A DNA stretch of 64,000 bases, from positions 55,395,288 to 55,459,287 of the forward strand of contig CM065296.1 of the NCBI GenBank assembly GCA_032871835.1. Reading direction: 5' to 3'. The notes beneath the pieces are model-generated. The model searched no databases, was not told the DNA's origin, and saw only the letters and a program-made list of their open reading frames with translations. Of the stretch, positions 17,786-30,230 are shown one piece after another. The position numbers and the translations under genes were made by a program. The stretch's first letter is position 1, and the number at the start of each line of letters is the position of its first letter. Source of the DNA: Dipteronia dyeriana (taxonomy: Eukaryota; Streptophyta; Magnoliopsida; Sapindales; Sapindaceae).

Positions 17786-19148
17786 GTGGTAAAAATGAGA
17801 GCAATGGGAAACACAAGGGGAGAGAAAACAAGGAAGGCTTGAGTGAAAGAAAAATGAGTGTTTATGCAAAAATGTGTGATGTGAAGAAAGCATTAACCAT
17901 GAAGCAGCCCTTACTTGTACTTATGTACAAGGATATTTTAATTGTTTCTAACGAAATTAACAAGAGTTTGCCTAGTGTTATTGTTGATCTTTTACAGAAA
18001 AATGAGGATCTCTTTCCCGAAGATGTTCCTATTGGTTTGCCACCAATTAGAGGAATTGAACATCAAATTGATTTCATTCTGGGTGCAAGCATACCAAATA
18101 GGCCAGCATATAGATGCAACCCCGAAGAGACCAAGGAAATCCAAAAGCAAGTAAGTGAGCTTATGGAAAAGGGATATGTACTTGAAAGCATGAGTCTAAT
18201 GCGGTTCCTGTTTTGTTGGTACCAAAAAAGGATGGTTCTTGGAGAATGTGTGTTGATTGTCGAGCCATCAACAAAATCACGGTAAAGTATAGACATCCTA
18301 TCCCTAGGTTAGATGATATGTTGGATGAATTGCATGGTTCTTGTGTGTTTTCAAAGATTGATTTGAAATCTGGATATCATCAAATAAGAATGCATGAGGG
18401 TGATGAATGGAAAACCGCTTTCAAAACTAAACATGGTCTATATGAATGGTTAGTAATGCCTTTTGGCCTAACTAACACACCTAGTACTTTTATGAGATGG
18501 ATGAACCATGTTTTGGGTGCTTACATTGGAAAGTTTGTAGTAGTTTATTTTGATGATATACTTGTGTATAGCAAAAATTTAGACGAGCATGTAACACATT
18601 TAAAGGCTGTTTTTAATGTGCTTAAAAAAGAAAAGTTATATGCTAATCTAAAGAAATGCATTTTTTGTACTAATGAACTTAATTTTCTTGGTTATGTTGT
18701 TAATGATAAATGAATACATGTTGATGAAGAAAAAGTGAAAGTAATTAGGGAGTGGCCGAAACCCACTTGTGTTTGTAATGTAAGAAGTTTTCATGGTCTT
18801 GCTATCTTTTATAGGAGATTCGTTAAGGATTTTTCTACCATTGCTGCACCATTAACTGAATGCATCAAAAAGAATGTGGGATTTAGGTGGGGTAAAGAAC
18901 AAGATGATGCTTTTAACTTGCTTAAACACAAACTTAGTTCAACACCTTTCTTGCTTTGTCTAACTTTGCTAAAACTTTTGAGATTGAGTGTGATGCAAGT
19001 GAAATAGGTATTGGAGGATTCTTAATGCAAGAGGGCAAACCCATTGCATTCTTTAGTGAGAAGCTAAGTGGAGCAAGTCTTAACTACCCCGACGTATGAT
19101 AAGGAGTTTTATGCCTTGGTGAGAGTGTTAGAGGCATGGCAGCACTAT
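17749..19148 (+). pseudogene. gypsy reverse transcriptase and start of RNase H
   Basis: Opens in a frame displaced from the protease frame at the A run 17768-17775. RT motifs seen: [51 protein letters not shown] and the catalytic [11 protein letters not shown]. Breaks lie near 18200 (frame) and at 18711-18713 (stop after VVNDK). The RNase H part is then cut by the solo LTR at 19149. Unable to give a full polyprotein. Confidence 0.9.
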
Positions 19149-20159
19149 TGATGAGTACCAGCCAGTTGATCACAATTCGGCTAAGGTTGGAAAAGATCCA
19201 GATCCTTTAACCATTCATGGAGGACAAATGACAAGAGCTAAAGCTAAAAGGATGAAAGAAGCCTTGACTTGTTTAATGGAAATCATTTTGAAGGAGCAAG
19301 CTAGTCAAGATTTGGTCAAGGTTCTAAGGACGCAAGAAGAGTATAAAATGGTTAACATGTTTCAAACAAGTCCAAATCCCGAAGACAAGAATCCAGCCTT
19401 GTTAGAATGAAGTATTCTAGCCTATCTTGAAGAATAAAATGCCATTCAGCCATGTTGGGTTTTGTGGGCCTATTTTATAATTAGTTTGGGTTTAATTATG
19501 TTGGGTTTTGTGGGCTTATTTTCTGATTAGTTTGAGTTTTAATTGTGTTAGGTTTTGTGGGTTTATTTTATGAATAGTTTGGGTTTTTGTGTTGGGTTTT
19601 ATTTTGTTAAGTGTGAATTCATGTGTGAATTTGATTAGGAATAAGGAGTTACAAAGGCTGAATACTTTATGGCCATTATTCATGGTCTAAATGTCATTTA
19701 GTAGGAGGTTACACATTTAATGGGCAGTTATATTTGTGTTGTATTGTCCTTGGCCTTTGTTCTATATAAACAAGGCTGCTTTTTCTATATAAGGGCAGAG
19801 ATTTGAGTAATATAAACTTATTTGAGCACTTTGTGAGTGTTTTGTTTTTAAGTTCTTGCATGAACTTTGGAACTTATCAAGCTTATTCAGCTTGTGGCGT
19901 TTAACAACCTCAAAATCTTTGTTTTGCCTTTAAACTTATCAAACTTCATAGTTTGTGGTGTTATGGGGAAATCAAAGTGCTGTTCTAATTAGCTTTTATC
20001 ATCATTCCATTGATAAAGTGATTAGAATAGTTTCTCTTACTTCAATCTTGAACGAATGGGTTTATTTCAATTAGTTGGAGGGTGTTAAATTGCATTCCAT
20101 ATGTATCATAGCTCTTTAGCTATTGGGCTGTATGGTTGCTAAGTTAATGATTTCCATCA
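19149..20159 (+). mobile_element. Solo LTR of the same gypsy family inside RNase H
   Basis: A full 1011-base LTR (TGATGAG ... TTTCCATCA) sits between two halves of the RNase H coding region, flanked by the perfect 5 bp duplication ACTAT (19144-19148 and 20160-20164). The host reading frame resumes as [12 protein letters not shown]. It is therefore a complete insertion that later recombined LTR-to-LTR, leaving one LTR. Its internal coding segment (19228-19410) is still open. Confidence 0.97.
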
Positions 20160-21630
20160 ACTATCTTTGGCACAAGGATTTCATTATACACACCGATCAT
20201 GAGTCCTTGAAATATCTCAAAGGACAAGGAAAGCTAAGTCGTAGGCATGCAAAATGAGTGGAGTTTATTGAATCATTTCCATACATCATCCAGTACAAAC
20301 AAGGTAAGGAGAATGTGGTTGCCGATGCTCTTTCTAGAATGTATGCTCTAATTTCTAAACTTGATGCAAAATTATTGGGTTTTGAGTACATTAAAGACTT
20401 ATACAATTCTGACTTTGATTTTGCTAATGTTTATGGGGCATGTGAGCAATGGGGTTTTGATAAGTTCTTTAGGCATGATGGTTTTCTTTTCAAAGAAAAC
20501 AAGCTGTGTGTTCCTAGATGTTCAATGAGAGAATTGCTTGTGAGAGAGGCACATAGTTGTGGGTTAATGGGGCATTTTGGAGTTAAAAAGACTTTGGGTG
20601 TGTTAAGTGATCATTTCTTTTGGCCACACATGAAAAGAGATGTTGAGAGAATATGTGATTGATGCATTACTTGCAAATGAGCTAAATCTAAAGTAATGCC
20701 TCATGGGCTGTATACTCCTCTTCCTATACCTAGTGAGCCTTGGGTTGATATATCAATGGACTTTATATTGGGATTACCTAGGTTAAAAGGGGGGAGAGAT
20801 TCTATTTTTGTTGTTGTTGACAAGTTCAGCAAGATGGCGCATTTCATTCCTTGCCACAAAACAGATGATGCAACATTTGTTGCGGGGCTGTTCTTCAGAG
20901 AAATTGTAAGGTTACACGGAATTCCAAGGACAGTTGTGAATGATAGAGATGTGAAGTTCCTTAGCCACTTTTGGAAAATGTTTTGGAGAAAGTTGGGTAC
21001 AAAGCTGCTGTATTCAACCACTTGTCATCCACAAACAGATGGACAAACAGAGGTGGTAAACAAAACTGTATCAATGCTTTTGAGGGTCATAATTCAAAGG
21101 AATTTGAAGAATTGGGAGGAATGTTTGCCACATGTGGAGTTTGCTTATAATCGAAGTGTGCATGCTACAACAAACCGTTTACCATTTGAAGTTGTGTACG
21201 GGTTCAATCCGATATCTCCTATGGATTTACTACCTTTACCTTTGGAAAGAGCTAATTTGGATGGTAAGCAAAAAGCTGATTTTGTCAAAGCCTTGCATGA
21301 AAAGGTGCGCACACAAATTGAAAAGAAAACTCTACAATATGAGAAGCAACACAACAAGGGCCGAAAGCAAATAGTATTTGAACCTGGTGATTAGGTTTGG
21401 GTACACTTGAGGAAGGAAAGATTTCCTAGCCAACGAAAGTCTAAACTCATGCCAAGAGGGGATGGACCATTTCGAGTCCTTCAAAGAATCAATGACAATG
21501 CATACAAGCTGGAACTACCAAGTGAGTATGGCAATGTTAGTGCAACTTTCAATGTTTCTGATTTGTCTTTGTTTGATGTAGGTGATGAAGGTGCTGATTC
21601 GAGGACGAATCCTTTCGCGGAAAGGGGGAA
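20160..21630 (+). pseudogene. gypsy RNase H end and integrase
   Basis: RNase H ends with [20 protein letters not shown]. Stops follow at 20255-20257 (TGA) and 20660-20662. Integrase shows the zinc-binding [14 protein letters not shown]...C region, the catalytic core [20 protein letters not shown], then VVNDRDVKF and [20 protein letters not shown] at 21392-21394 (after FEPGD) breaks it before the C-terminal part. The TGA and the TAG are also in the minus-strand copy; the 20660 stop is private to this copy. Confidence 0.9.
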
Positions 21631-21892
21631 TGATGAGGACCAGCCAGTTGATCACAATTCGGCTAAGGTTGGAAAAGATCCAGATCCTTTAACCATTCAT
21701 GGAGGACCAATAACAAGAGCTAAAAGTAAATGGATGAAAGAAGCCTTAACTTGTTTAATGGAAAACATTTGGAAGGAGCAAGCTAGTCAAGATTTGGTCA
21801 AGGTTCTAAGGATGCAAGAAGAGTATAAAATGGTTAACATGTTTCAAACAAGTCCAAATCCCGAAGACAAGAGTCTAGCCTTGTTAGAATGA
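21407..21892 (+). pseudogene. Integrase C-terminus running into the 3' LTR
   Basis: 161 codons after the TAG. The first part (GDGPFRVLQRINDNAYKLEL, SATFNVSDLSLFD) is the usual gypsy integrase C-terminal barrel and linker. The frame crosses the polypurine tract and continues about 87 codons inside the 3' LTR (GGPITRAKSKWMKEALTC ... NPEDKSLALLE). The LTR-encoded tail is open in most copies of this LTR in the window. Confidence 0.8.
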
Positions 21893-22640
21893 AGTATTCT
21901 AACCTATCTTGAATAATAAAATGCCATTCAGCCATGTTGGGTTTTGTGGGCCTATTTTATAATTAGTTTGGGTTTAATTATGTTGGGTTTTGTGGGCTTA
22001 TTTTCTGATTAGTTTGGGTTTTAATTGTGTTGGGTTTTGTGGGTTTATTTTATGAATAGTTTGGGTTTTTGTGTTGGGTTTTATTTTGTTAAGTGTGAGT
22101 TCATGTGTTCTTTGATTATGAATAAGGAGTTACAAATGCTGAATACTTTATGGCCATTATTCATGGTCTAAATGTCATTTAGTGGGAGGTTACACATTTA
22201 ATGGGCAGTTATATTTGTGTTGTATTGTCCTTGGCCTTTGTTCTATATAAACAAGGCTGTTTTTTCTATGTAAGGGCAGAGATTTGAGTAATATAAACTT
22301 ATTTGAACACTTTGTGAGTGTTTTGTTTTTAAGTTCTTGCATGAACTTTGGAACTTATCAAGCTTATTCAGCTTGTGGCGTTCAACAACCTCAAAGTCTT
22401 TGTTTTGCCTTTAAACTTATCAAACTTTATAGTTTGTGGCGTTATGGGGAAATCAAAGTGCTGTTCTAATTAGCTTTTATCATCATTCCATTGATAAAGT
22501 GATTAGAATAGTTTCTCTTACTTAAATCTTGAACGATCGGGTTTGTTTCAATTAGTTGGAGGGTGTTAAATTGCATTCCATATGTATGATAACTCTTTAG
22601 TTATTGGGGTGTATGGTTGCTAAGTTAATGATTTCCATCA
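21631..22640 (+). repeat. 3' LTR of the plus-strand gypsy element
   Basis: 1010 bases, TGATGAG ... TTTCCATCA, directly after the polypurine tract, followed by the TSD TAATC. It encodes the end of pol in its first 262 bases. Closely similar to the 5' LTR with scattered substitutions. Confidence 0.95.
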
Positions 22641-24008
22641 TAATCACTCTTCGTAAAAACAATACTCTACTTACATCTAAACTATTTGTCTGATTCGTAC
22701 ACTTTATGAAATCTGCCAATAATAACTTTGCTTCTAAAGGATAAAGAAATCACTGCCCAACGGAAGTTCAACAAGATCAGTAAAGGCTCACCACCAAAGT
22801 TAGTAAAAAGTGATACAGAATTTTAAGGATACAGAATCAAAAGAAAACTACAAACTTGGGTTTGTAATATCATAAACTTTCTTTTACAAGTAAAGAGGTT
22901 CAAATATGTAGCCAATACCTAGGAACTACCCTACAAAACTCCAAGCATGAGAAACAAAAGAGAAATAAATGACAAAAGCAAATTACAAAAAAAAACAATA
23001 AAGCTGATAATAAAAGTAATTCAAATTACAAGTACACCTCTTAAAATCCCGTAATTGTTGACTGCCGACCCTTGAAAACAAAACCATTTATGACTTTCTC
23101 TAGAATGCTTCAAACGATGAATTCAAAAGTGGAAATCGTAGTTAAGATGTTTAGCTTTCCAATGACATAATGGACCTATTACTGCATATGAATGCAGCAG
23201 TTAATAAAGCCTATGCATAACATCACAGACTAACTAAATTCCACTTGCAACATTAAATAGACCAATAAAAAGAGGTTACTCACAAGTGGTGTCCACCAAG
23301 CTTGCAGATGATATATATATTTGTGCTGCCATTTGCTGGAAAATTTACAATATACTCCTTTTGTTGCAAATGATGGTTCTTGGACTCTGCAGCAACTTAT
23401 GTGGTAACAATAGCTTCAAGATCCCCTCTATCCTAATACGAATGACAATATTTAAAGGTCAGTAACTAAGCCATGATACTTGCAAAATAATGACAGATAA
23501 GTTCTATAAGTATATTTTTATTGCACCCCATGTACTTGATAAGCACACATAAACTGGTGCACAGCAGAAACAAATAGATCACTGACGAAAACCAGGATCC
23601 TTATTTCAGAAGGGAGAAAGAATTTTGTAATATTCAAATGAGAAAAACAAAGATAGAATAATAAAAAAATTATAATAAAAGAGAAAATCAGAACAACAAA
23701 ACCTATCAACACAGTGAGAGTATCAAAGACCAGAGTACCAACTGTAATTTTTTCCTCTCCTTTTCTGGATAGGAAAGTACAATATTCCTCGAACCTCCCA
23801 AATTCCCAACTGCTATCAAAACATATACCCTTTCATCTCATAATATGTTACTTTCATATGGGAGTAAATTTAAGAGAGAACAATATATACTCGAGCATTC
23901 AAATTTCAATTCCAAAATTGCCCTTTTAAAAATGAATTGAAAAATATATGATGGCCGAAATAGCAAAGGTAATATCAAAAGCAGAAACATATAAATATAC
24001 ATACACTT
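22641..24008. other. Unassigned sequence, no gene supported
   Basis: Mostly A/T-rich non-coding sequence. A less AT-rich segment (about 23290-23440) could be a decayed exon or transposon piece on the minus strand, but I do not recognise a protein and the frame has stops. Confidence 0.35.
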
Positions 24009-24881
24009 TGTTGACGTCGATTTTTGGATGTATGAGAAAAATCAACTAGATTGGATTTTAGTTGTGATTTCAAAGAGAAAGATAAGGAGAAAGTAATCGT
24101 ATGCAAGTTTTATGTGGTAAAACTTCAATGACCGGTGAAACGTCCACGGGTGACTGAATAATCAACCGAGCCAAAATCTACTATTGAAAAGATTTACAAC
24201 TCTCGATCTCTCTTTTTTCTCTCTGTATTTTTCTATATGTTTTCTATATCTTTTTGAGGAGATTATGAGTATATATATATGTTCATAGAACCCTAATCCT
24301 CATTGTACAAGTAACAAAAGATCTTTGTATTTAATTATGATTAGTTACTTGTTCGAAGTAGTCTGTCCTCTTTCCTATTTCGGAGACTTGTATAGAGATC
24401 GAATAGGACTTTAGTGATATAGTTTTTTTGAAGAAATAAAATTGTTACCTGATTAGGAACCCTTTCTGTTTGATATTCTATTCTTCTTGGAATTCTTCTT
24501 TGATATGGATATCTACGCATTTTAACGACTCTTGATTCGTGTGCGAGTTATGCGCTGGGTTTCTTTATTCGGTTTTCTTCATGTTTGTCCCGAGTAGAAC
24601 ATGATATTAGCTGGTCCCGAATGATGTCATCTGATCCAGACTAGAACATGTCATCAGCTAACCCCGAGCATCGTTAACTGACCCCGAGCATCGTTAACTG
24701 ACCCCGAGTAGTATATGACGTCAGTTGACCCCGAGTAGGTTTTGTTCAATACTTTTTTACTCGGGTTTCTCTTCTTTGGTGATGTCTTACAGGATATTTT
24801 CTGAATGCCTATTCAGATTTCCACCTGGCAATTCTATCCTTTTTGTCAATAACGTGTACGTCTGAAAATTTACAAACAACA
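24009..24881 (-). mobile_element. Solo LTR, Tat-type family
   Basis: On the minus strand it starts TGTTGTTTGTAAATTTT and ends CGTCAACA, the same ends as the LTR at 55774-56582, with similar interior blocks (ATCATAATTAAATACAAA, CACCCGTGGACGTTTC). Flanks are CACTT and CACAC, an imperfect duplication, so solo-LTR origin is likely but the TSD is not clean. It contains a short tandem repeat around CTGACCCCGAGCATCGTTAA (24659-24720). Confidence 0.8.
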
Positions 24882-25550
24882 CACACTAACATAAAACCAA
24901 CTTTTTTGCACTGGAAGACAATTATTGGAAACCAAAATTGACAAGCAATCAACATTTATCATATAAATTATTCAAAAATATTTTGTTTAGAAAAACACAA
25001 ACTATATGGGACCAAGGATGTACAGACTTACATAGAAGAACAATCACTACAAGAATTTAACTCTTTCCCCACAAAATTTTGGGCAACAAAACAAGATATA
25101 CAGGAACAGTTAACCATTCCCCACATTCCTACAAAAAGAATTTCGTAGGCCTAAAATACCTGCCAGAAATTCCATAGGCGAGAGCAGTTGTGTCGACGAA
25201 CTGGTGCATTCATCCTGACAAATGGTTCGTTGGGTAAGATGTAACTTTTGCTGACGAAAACATGTTACCTGTTTGTAGGCTAAGGGTTACTATAAGAATT
25301 TAACTCTTTCTGTACTAAAGTTTGGGAGACAAAACAAGATTTGTAAATGCAGTTAACCTTTCCTCACAAGACAAAAGTTTCAAAGTTAACCTTTCCCCAC
25401 AAAATAGATGTTTTGTGGGCTAATATATGTATATTTATTTATTTATTTTAGGATAAATCCATCACCACCACACTAATCGTTAGTGGACACCCGGTACATA
25501 AAACTTTGATTAAGGAAAATATATATTATACACTTATAAAGAAAGTTCTT

Positions 25551-25556
<6 letters not shown>

Positions 25557-25589
<33 letters not shown>
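25557..25589. repeat. (TA)n microsatellite
   Basis: About 16 AT units inside the left part of the CACTA element. Confidence 0.95.
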
Positions 25590-25594
<5 letters not shown>

Positions 25595-25759
25595 GCAATA
25601 GAAGGGTTAATTAGATAAAGGTCCTTGAGGTTTAGTAATATCTAAATTTAGTAAAATATAAATATTTTGTTGTTCAAAGTATGTTGAGAAAATGTATATA
25701 CTATTTTAGTTTCTAACATTACATAATTAAGTCATTTACAAGCTTGAATAGTTGTTTAT

Positions 25760-25906
25760 TGTTATATGTAAATTTTATCGAATATACACGTCTCTGACAG
25801 ATAAGACAATACCTAAATAAGATTGCCAGACGGGTATCCAAGCTGGCATTTAGAAGACCATTCAAGATATCAAGGAACAAGAACCCGAGTAAGTCCGAGT
25901 ACAGAT
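25760..25906 (+). repeat. 5' LTR fragment of the Tat-like element
   Basis: Aligns with the first 147 bases of the 3' LTR at 55774 up to CCGAGTACAG, then is cut by the minus-strand gypsy LTR. Confidence 0.9.
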
Positions 25907-26917
25907 TGATGGAAATCATTAACTTAGCAACCATACACCACAATAGCTAAAGAGCTATGATACATATGAAATGCAATTTAACACCCTCCAACTAATTTAA
26001 ACAAACTCGATCGTTCAAGATTAAAGTAAGAGAAACTATTCTAATCATTTTATCAATAGAATGATGATAAAAGCTAATTAGAACAACACTTTGATTTCCC
26101 CATAACGCCATAAAATATGAAGTTTGATAAGTTTAAAGGCAAAACAAAGATTTTTGAGGTTGTTGAACGCCACAAGCTGAATAAGCTTGATAAGTTCCAA
26201 AGTTCAAGCAAGAACTTAAAAACAAAACACTCACAAAGTGATCAAATAAGTTTATATTACTCAAATCTCTGCACTTACATAGAAAAAGCAGCCTTGTTTA
26301 TATAGAACAAAGGCCAAGGACAATACAACACAAATATAACTGCCCATTAAATGTGTAACCTCCCACTAAATGACATTTAGACCATGAATAATGGCCATAA
26401 AGTATTCAGCCTTTGTAACTCCTTATTCCTAATCAAAGAACACATGAACTCACACATAACAAAATAAAACCCAACACAAAATCCCAAACTATTCATAAAA
26501 TAAACCCACAAAACCCAACACAATTAAAACCCAAACTAATCAGAAAATAAACCCACAAAACCCAACATAATTAAACCCAAACTAATTATAAAATAGGCCC
26601 ACAAAACCCAACATGGCTGAATGGCATTTTATTATTCAAGAAAGGCTAGAATACTTCATTCTAACAAGGCTGGACTCTTGTCTTCGGGATTTGGACTTGT
26701 TTGAAACATGTTAACCATTTTATACTCTTCTTGCATCCTTAGAACCTTGACCAAATCTTGACTAGCTTGCTCCTTCCAAATGTTTTCCATTAAACAAGTT
26801 AAGGCTTCTTTCATCCATTTACTTTTAGCTCTTGTTATTGGTCCTCCATGAATGGTTAAAGGATCTGGATCTTTTCCAACCTTAGCCGAATTGTGATCAA
26901 CTGGCTGGTCCTCATCA
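25907..26917 (-). repeat. 3' LTR of the minus-strand gypsy element
   Basis: 1011 bases, on the minus strand TGATGAGGACC ... TTTCCATCA. It contains the last 87 codons of the pol frame. Confidence 0.95.
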
Positions 26918-28288
26918 TTCCCCCTTTCCTCGAAAGGATTCGTCCTCGAATCAGCACCTTCATCACCTACATCAAACAAAGACAAATCAGAAACATTGAA
27001 AGTTGCACTAACATTGCCATACTCACTTGGTAGTTCCAGCTTGTATGCATTGTCAATGATTCTTTGAAGGACTCGAAATGGTCCATCCCCTCTTGGCATG
27101 AGTTTAGACTTTCGTTGGCTAGGAAATCTTTCCTTCCTCAAGTGTACCCAAACCTAATCACCAGGTTCAAATACTATTTGCTTTTGGCCCTTGTTGTGTT
27201 GCTTCTCATATTGTAGAGTTTTCTTTTCAATTTGTGTGCGCACCTTTTCATGCAAGGCTTTGACAAAATCAGCTTTTTGCTTACCATCCAAATTAGCTCT
27301 TTCCAAAGGTAAAGGTAGTAAATCCATAGGAGATAATGGATTGAACCTGTACACAACTTCAAATGTTGAATGGTTTGTTGTAGCATGCACACTTCGATTA
27401 TAAGCAAACTTCACATGTGGTAAACATTCCTCCCAATTCTTTAAATTCCTTTGAATTACGGCCCTCAAAAGCATTGATAAAGTTCTGTTTACCACCTCTG
27501 TTTGTCCATCTGTTTGTGGATGACAAGTGGTTGAATACAGCAGCAGTGTACCTAACTTTCTCCAAAGCATTTTCTAAAAGTGGTTAAGGAACTTCACATC
27601 TCTATCACTCACAATTGTCCTTGGAATTCCATGTATCCTCACAATTTCTCTTAAGAACAGCCCCGCAACAAATGTTGCATCATCTGTTTTGTGGCAAGGA
27701 ATGAAATGCGCCATCTTGCTGAACCTGTCAATAACAACAAAAATAGAATCTCTCCCCCCTTTTGACCTAGGTAATCCCAAGACAAAGTCCATTGATATAT
27801 CAACCCAAGGCTCACTAGGTATAGGAAGAGGACTATACAGCCCATGAGGCATTACTTTAGATTTAGCACGTTTACAAGTAATGCATCTCTCACATATTCT
27901 CTCAACGTCTCTTTTCATGTGTGGCCAAAAGAAATGATCACTTAACACATCCAAAGTATTTTTAACTCCAAAATGCCCCATTAACCCGCCACTATGTGCC
28001 TCTCTCACAAGCAATTCTCTCATTAAATATCTAGGAACACATCTTGTTTTCTTTGAAAAGAAAACCATCATGCCTAAAGAACTTGTCAAAACCCTCTTGC
28101 TCACATGCCCGATAAACATTAGGAAAATCAAAGTCATAATTGTATAAGTCAATAATGTACTCAAAACCCAATAATTTTGCATCAAGTTTAGAAATTAGAG
28201 CATACCTTCTAGAAAGAGAATCGGCAACTACATTCTCCTTACCTTGCTTGTACTTGATGATGTATGGAAATGATTCAATAAACTCCAC
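26656..28288 (-). pseudogene. gypsy integrase, three pieces
   Basis: 28031-28288 and 27574-28185 carry the zinc-binding [14 protein letters not shown] ... CERCITCK and the core [20 protein letters not shown]. 27154-27570 carries [16 protein letters not shown] and ends at the TAG at 27154-27156. 26656-27141 is the C-terminal part that extends into the LTR. The TGA at 28289-28291, before the integrase, and the TAG are the same stops as in the plus-strand copy. Confidence 0.88.
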
Positions 28289-29782
28289 TCATTTTGCATG
28301 CCTACGGCTTAGCTTTCCTTGTCTTTTGAGATATTTCAAGGACCCATGATCGGTGTGTATAATGAATTCCTTGTACCAAAGATAGTGCTGCCATGTCTCT
28401 AACACTCTCACCAAGGCATAAAACTCCTTATCATACGTCGGGTAGTTAAGACTTGCTCCACTTAGCTTCTCACTGAAGAATGCAATGGGTTTGCCCTCTT
28501 GCATTAAGACTCCTCCAATACCTATTCTAATTGCATCACACTCAATCTCAAAAGTTTTTGCAAAGTTAGGCAAAGCAAGCAAAGGTGCAGAACTAAGTTT
28601 GTGTTTAAGCAAGTTAAAAGCATCATCTTGTTCTTTACCCCACCTCAATCCCACGTTCTTTTTGATGCATTCAGTTAATTGTGCAGCAATGGTAGAAAAA
28701 TCCTTAATGAATCTCCTATAAAAGCTAGCAATACCATGAAAACTCCTTACATTACTAACACAAGTGGGTTTCGGCCACTCCCTAATTAATTTCACTTTTT
28801 CTTGATCAACATGTATTCCTTTATCATTAACAACATAACCAAGAAAAGTAAGTTCATTAGTGCAAAAAATGCATTTCTTTAGATTAGCATATAACTTTTC
28901 TTTTCTAAGCACATCAAAAACAACCTTTAAATGTGTTACATGCTCGTCTAAATTTTTTCTATACACAAGTATATCATCAAAATAAACTACTACAAACTTT
29001 CCAATGTAAGCACCCAAAACATGGTTCATCCATCTCATAAAAGTACTAGGTGTGTTAGTTAGGCCAAAAGGCAATACTAACCATTCATATAGACCATGTT
29101 TAGTTTTGAAAGCGGTTTTCCATTCATCACCCTCATGCATTCTTATTTGATGATATCCAGATTTCAAATCAATCTTTGAAAACACATAAGAACCATGCAA
29201 TTCATCCAACATATCATCTAACCTAGGGATAGGATGTCTATACTTTACCGTGATTTTGTTGATGGCTCGACAATTAACACACATTCTCCAAGAACCATCC
29301 TTTTTAGGTACCAACAAAACAGGAACCGGACATGGACTCATGCTTTCACGTACATATCCCTTTTCCATAAGCTCACTTACTTGCTTTTGGATTTCCTTGG
29401 TCTCTTCGGGGTTGCATCTATATGCTGGCCTATTTGGTATGCTTGCACCCAGAATGAAATCAATTTGATGTTCAATTCCTCTAATTGGTGGCAAACCAAT
29501 AGGAACATCTTCGGGAAAGAGATCCTCATTTTTCTGTAAAAGATCAACAATAACACTAGGCAAACTCTTGTTAATTTCGTTAGAAACAATTAAAACATCC
29601 TTGTACATAAGTACAAGTAAGGGCTGCCTCATGGTTAGTGCTTTCTTCACATCACACATTTTTGCATAAACACTCATTTTTCTTTCACTCAAGCCTTCCT
29701 TGTTTTCTCTCCCCTTGTGTTTCCCATTGCTCTCATTTTTACCACTCAACTCACCTTTTTTTTCTCTCTTTCTTGCTCCCAT
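28289..29782 (-). CDS. gypsy reverse transcriptase/RNase H, open 497-codon segment
   Basis: An unbroken frame containing RT ([45 protein letters not shown]) and the RNase H N-terminal half ([32 protein letters not shown]). It ends at a TGA at the RNase H-integrase junction. It is displaced in frame from the protease segment at an eight-A run near 29754-29765, as in the plus-strand copy. It copies element RNA into DNA. Whether it is translated is doubtful. Confidence 0.85.
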   Translation of the reverse strand: MGARKREKKGELSGKNESNGKHKGRENKEGLSERKMSVYAKMCDVKKALTMRQPLLVLMYKDVLIVSNEINKSLPSVIVDLLQKNEDLFPEDVPIGLPPIRGIEHQIDFILGASIPNRPAYRCNPEETKEIQKQVSELMEKGYVRESMSPCPVPVLLVPKKDGSWRMCVNCRAINKITVKYRHPIPRLDDMLDELHGSYVFSKIDLKSGYHQIRMHEGDEWKTAFKTKHGLYEWLVLPFGLTNTPSTFMRWMNHVLGAYIGKFVVVYFDDILVYRKNLDEHVTHLKVVFDVLRKEKLYANLKKCIFCTNELTFLGYVVNDKGIHVDQEKVKLIREWPKPTCVSNVRSFHGIASFYRRFIKDFSTIAAQLTECIKKNVGLRWGKEQDDAFNLLKHKLSSAPLLALPNFAKTFEIECDAIRIGIGGVLMQEGKPIAFFSEKLSGASLNYPTYDKEFYALVRVLETWQHYLWYKEFIIHTDHGSLKYLKRQGKLSRRHAK

Positions 29783-30213
29783 CCCAAAGTTTCAGCTAAT
29801 GAAGATTCAAGCTTTTCATATTGCTGTTTTATACGCATCTGGTCTTCAAAAATTGTCTTTGGAGGCAAAGGTCCAAGTTGGTATTTCTGTACCTCCATGA
29901 TCAAAGAATAACGGTTCTTAAACCCATCATGCATTACCCTTCGATCATATTTCCATGGTCTCCCCAATAACATGTGACCAGTATACATAGGTACCACATC
30001 AAACCAAACTTCATCCTTATATCTACCAATTGAAAAAGAAATTAACACTTGCAGATTTACCTTCACAACACCACTATCATTCAACCATTGTAACTTGTAA
30101 GGTTTTGGATGTTTAATATTTGGTAATTTCAGTTTCTCCACAAGCAAGGTACTTGCCACATTTGTACAACTTCCACTATCAACAATCACATTACACAACT
30201 TGTTAGCAATCAA
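29746..30213 (-). pseudogene. gypsy protease segment
   Basis: 155 codons including the aspartic-protease active site VIVDSGSC and a flap-like HMLLGRPWKYDRRV. An upstream stop (N then stop before FHTHCLI) separates it from gag, and it runs out of frame with RT at the eight-A run. Confidence 0.8.
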
Positions 30214-30230
30214 ACAATGAGTATGAAACT

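Larger units (their letters stand above)
14418..22640 (+). mobile_element. Ty3/gypsy retrotransposon, structurally complete but coding-defective
   Basis: Two LTRs of about 1 kb (14418-15426 and 21631-22640) bound gag, protease, RT, RNase H and integrase in gypsy order. The 5 bp target duplication TAATC is present at 14413-14417 and 22641-22645. A primer-binding site for initiator Met-tRNA (TGGTATCAGAG, 15430) and a polypurine tract (AAAGGGGGAA, 21621-21630) flank the interior. An inserted solo LTR of the same family (19149-20159) and several stops disable it. The minus-strand copy at 25907-33127 is a close relative. Sequence features suggest a chromovirus, but the lineage was not resolved. 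Confidence 0.95.

Noticed and set aside
22900..23450. A possible minus-strand host gene 3' end
   Set aside because: I looked for splice-bounded coding exons; the best segment (about 23290-23440) has in-frame stops and no recognisable protein.
24004..24886. A perfect TSD for the solo Tat-type LTR
   Set aside because: Flanks are CACTT and CACAC, matching at only the first three positions, so I do not claim a clean duplication.
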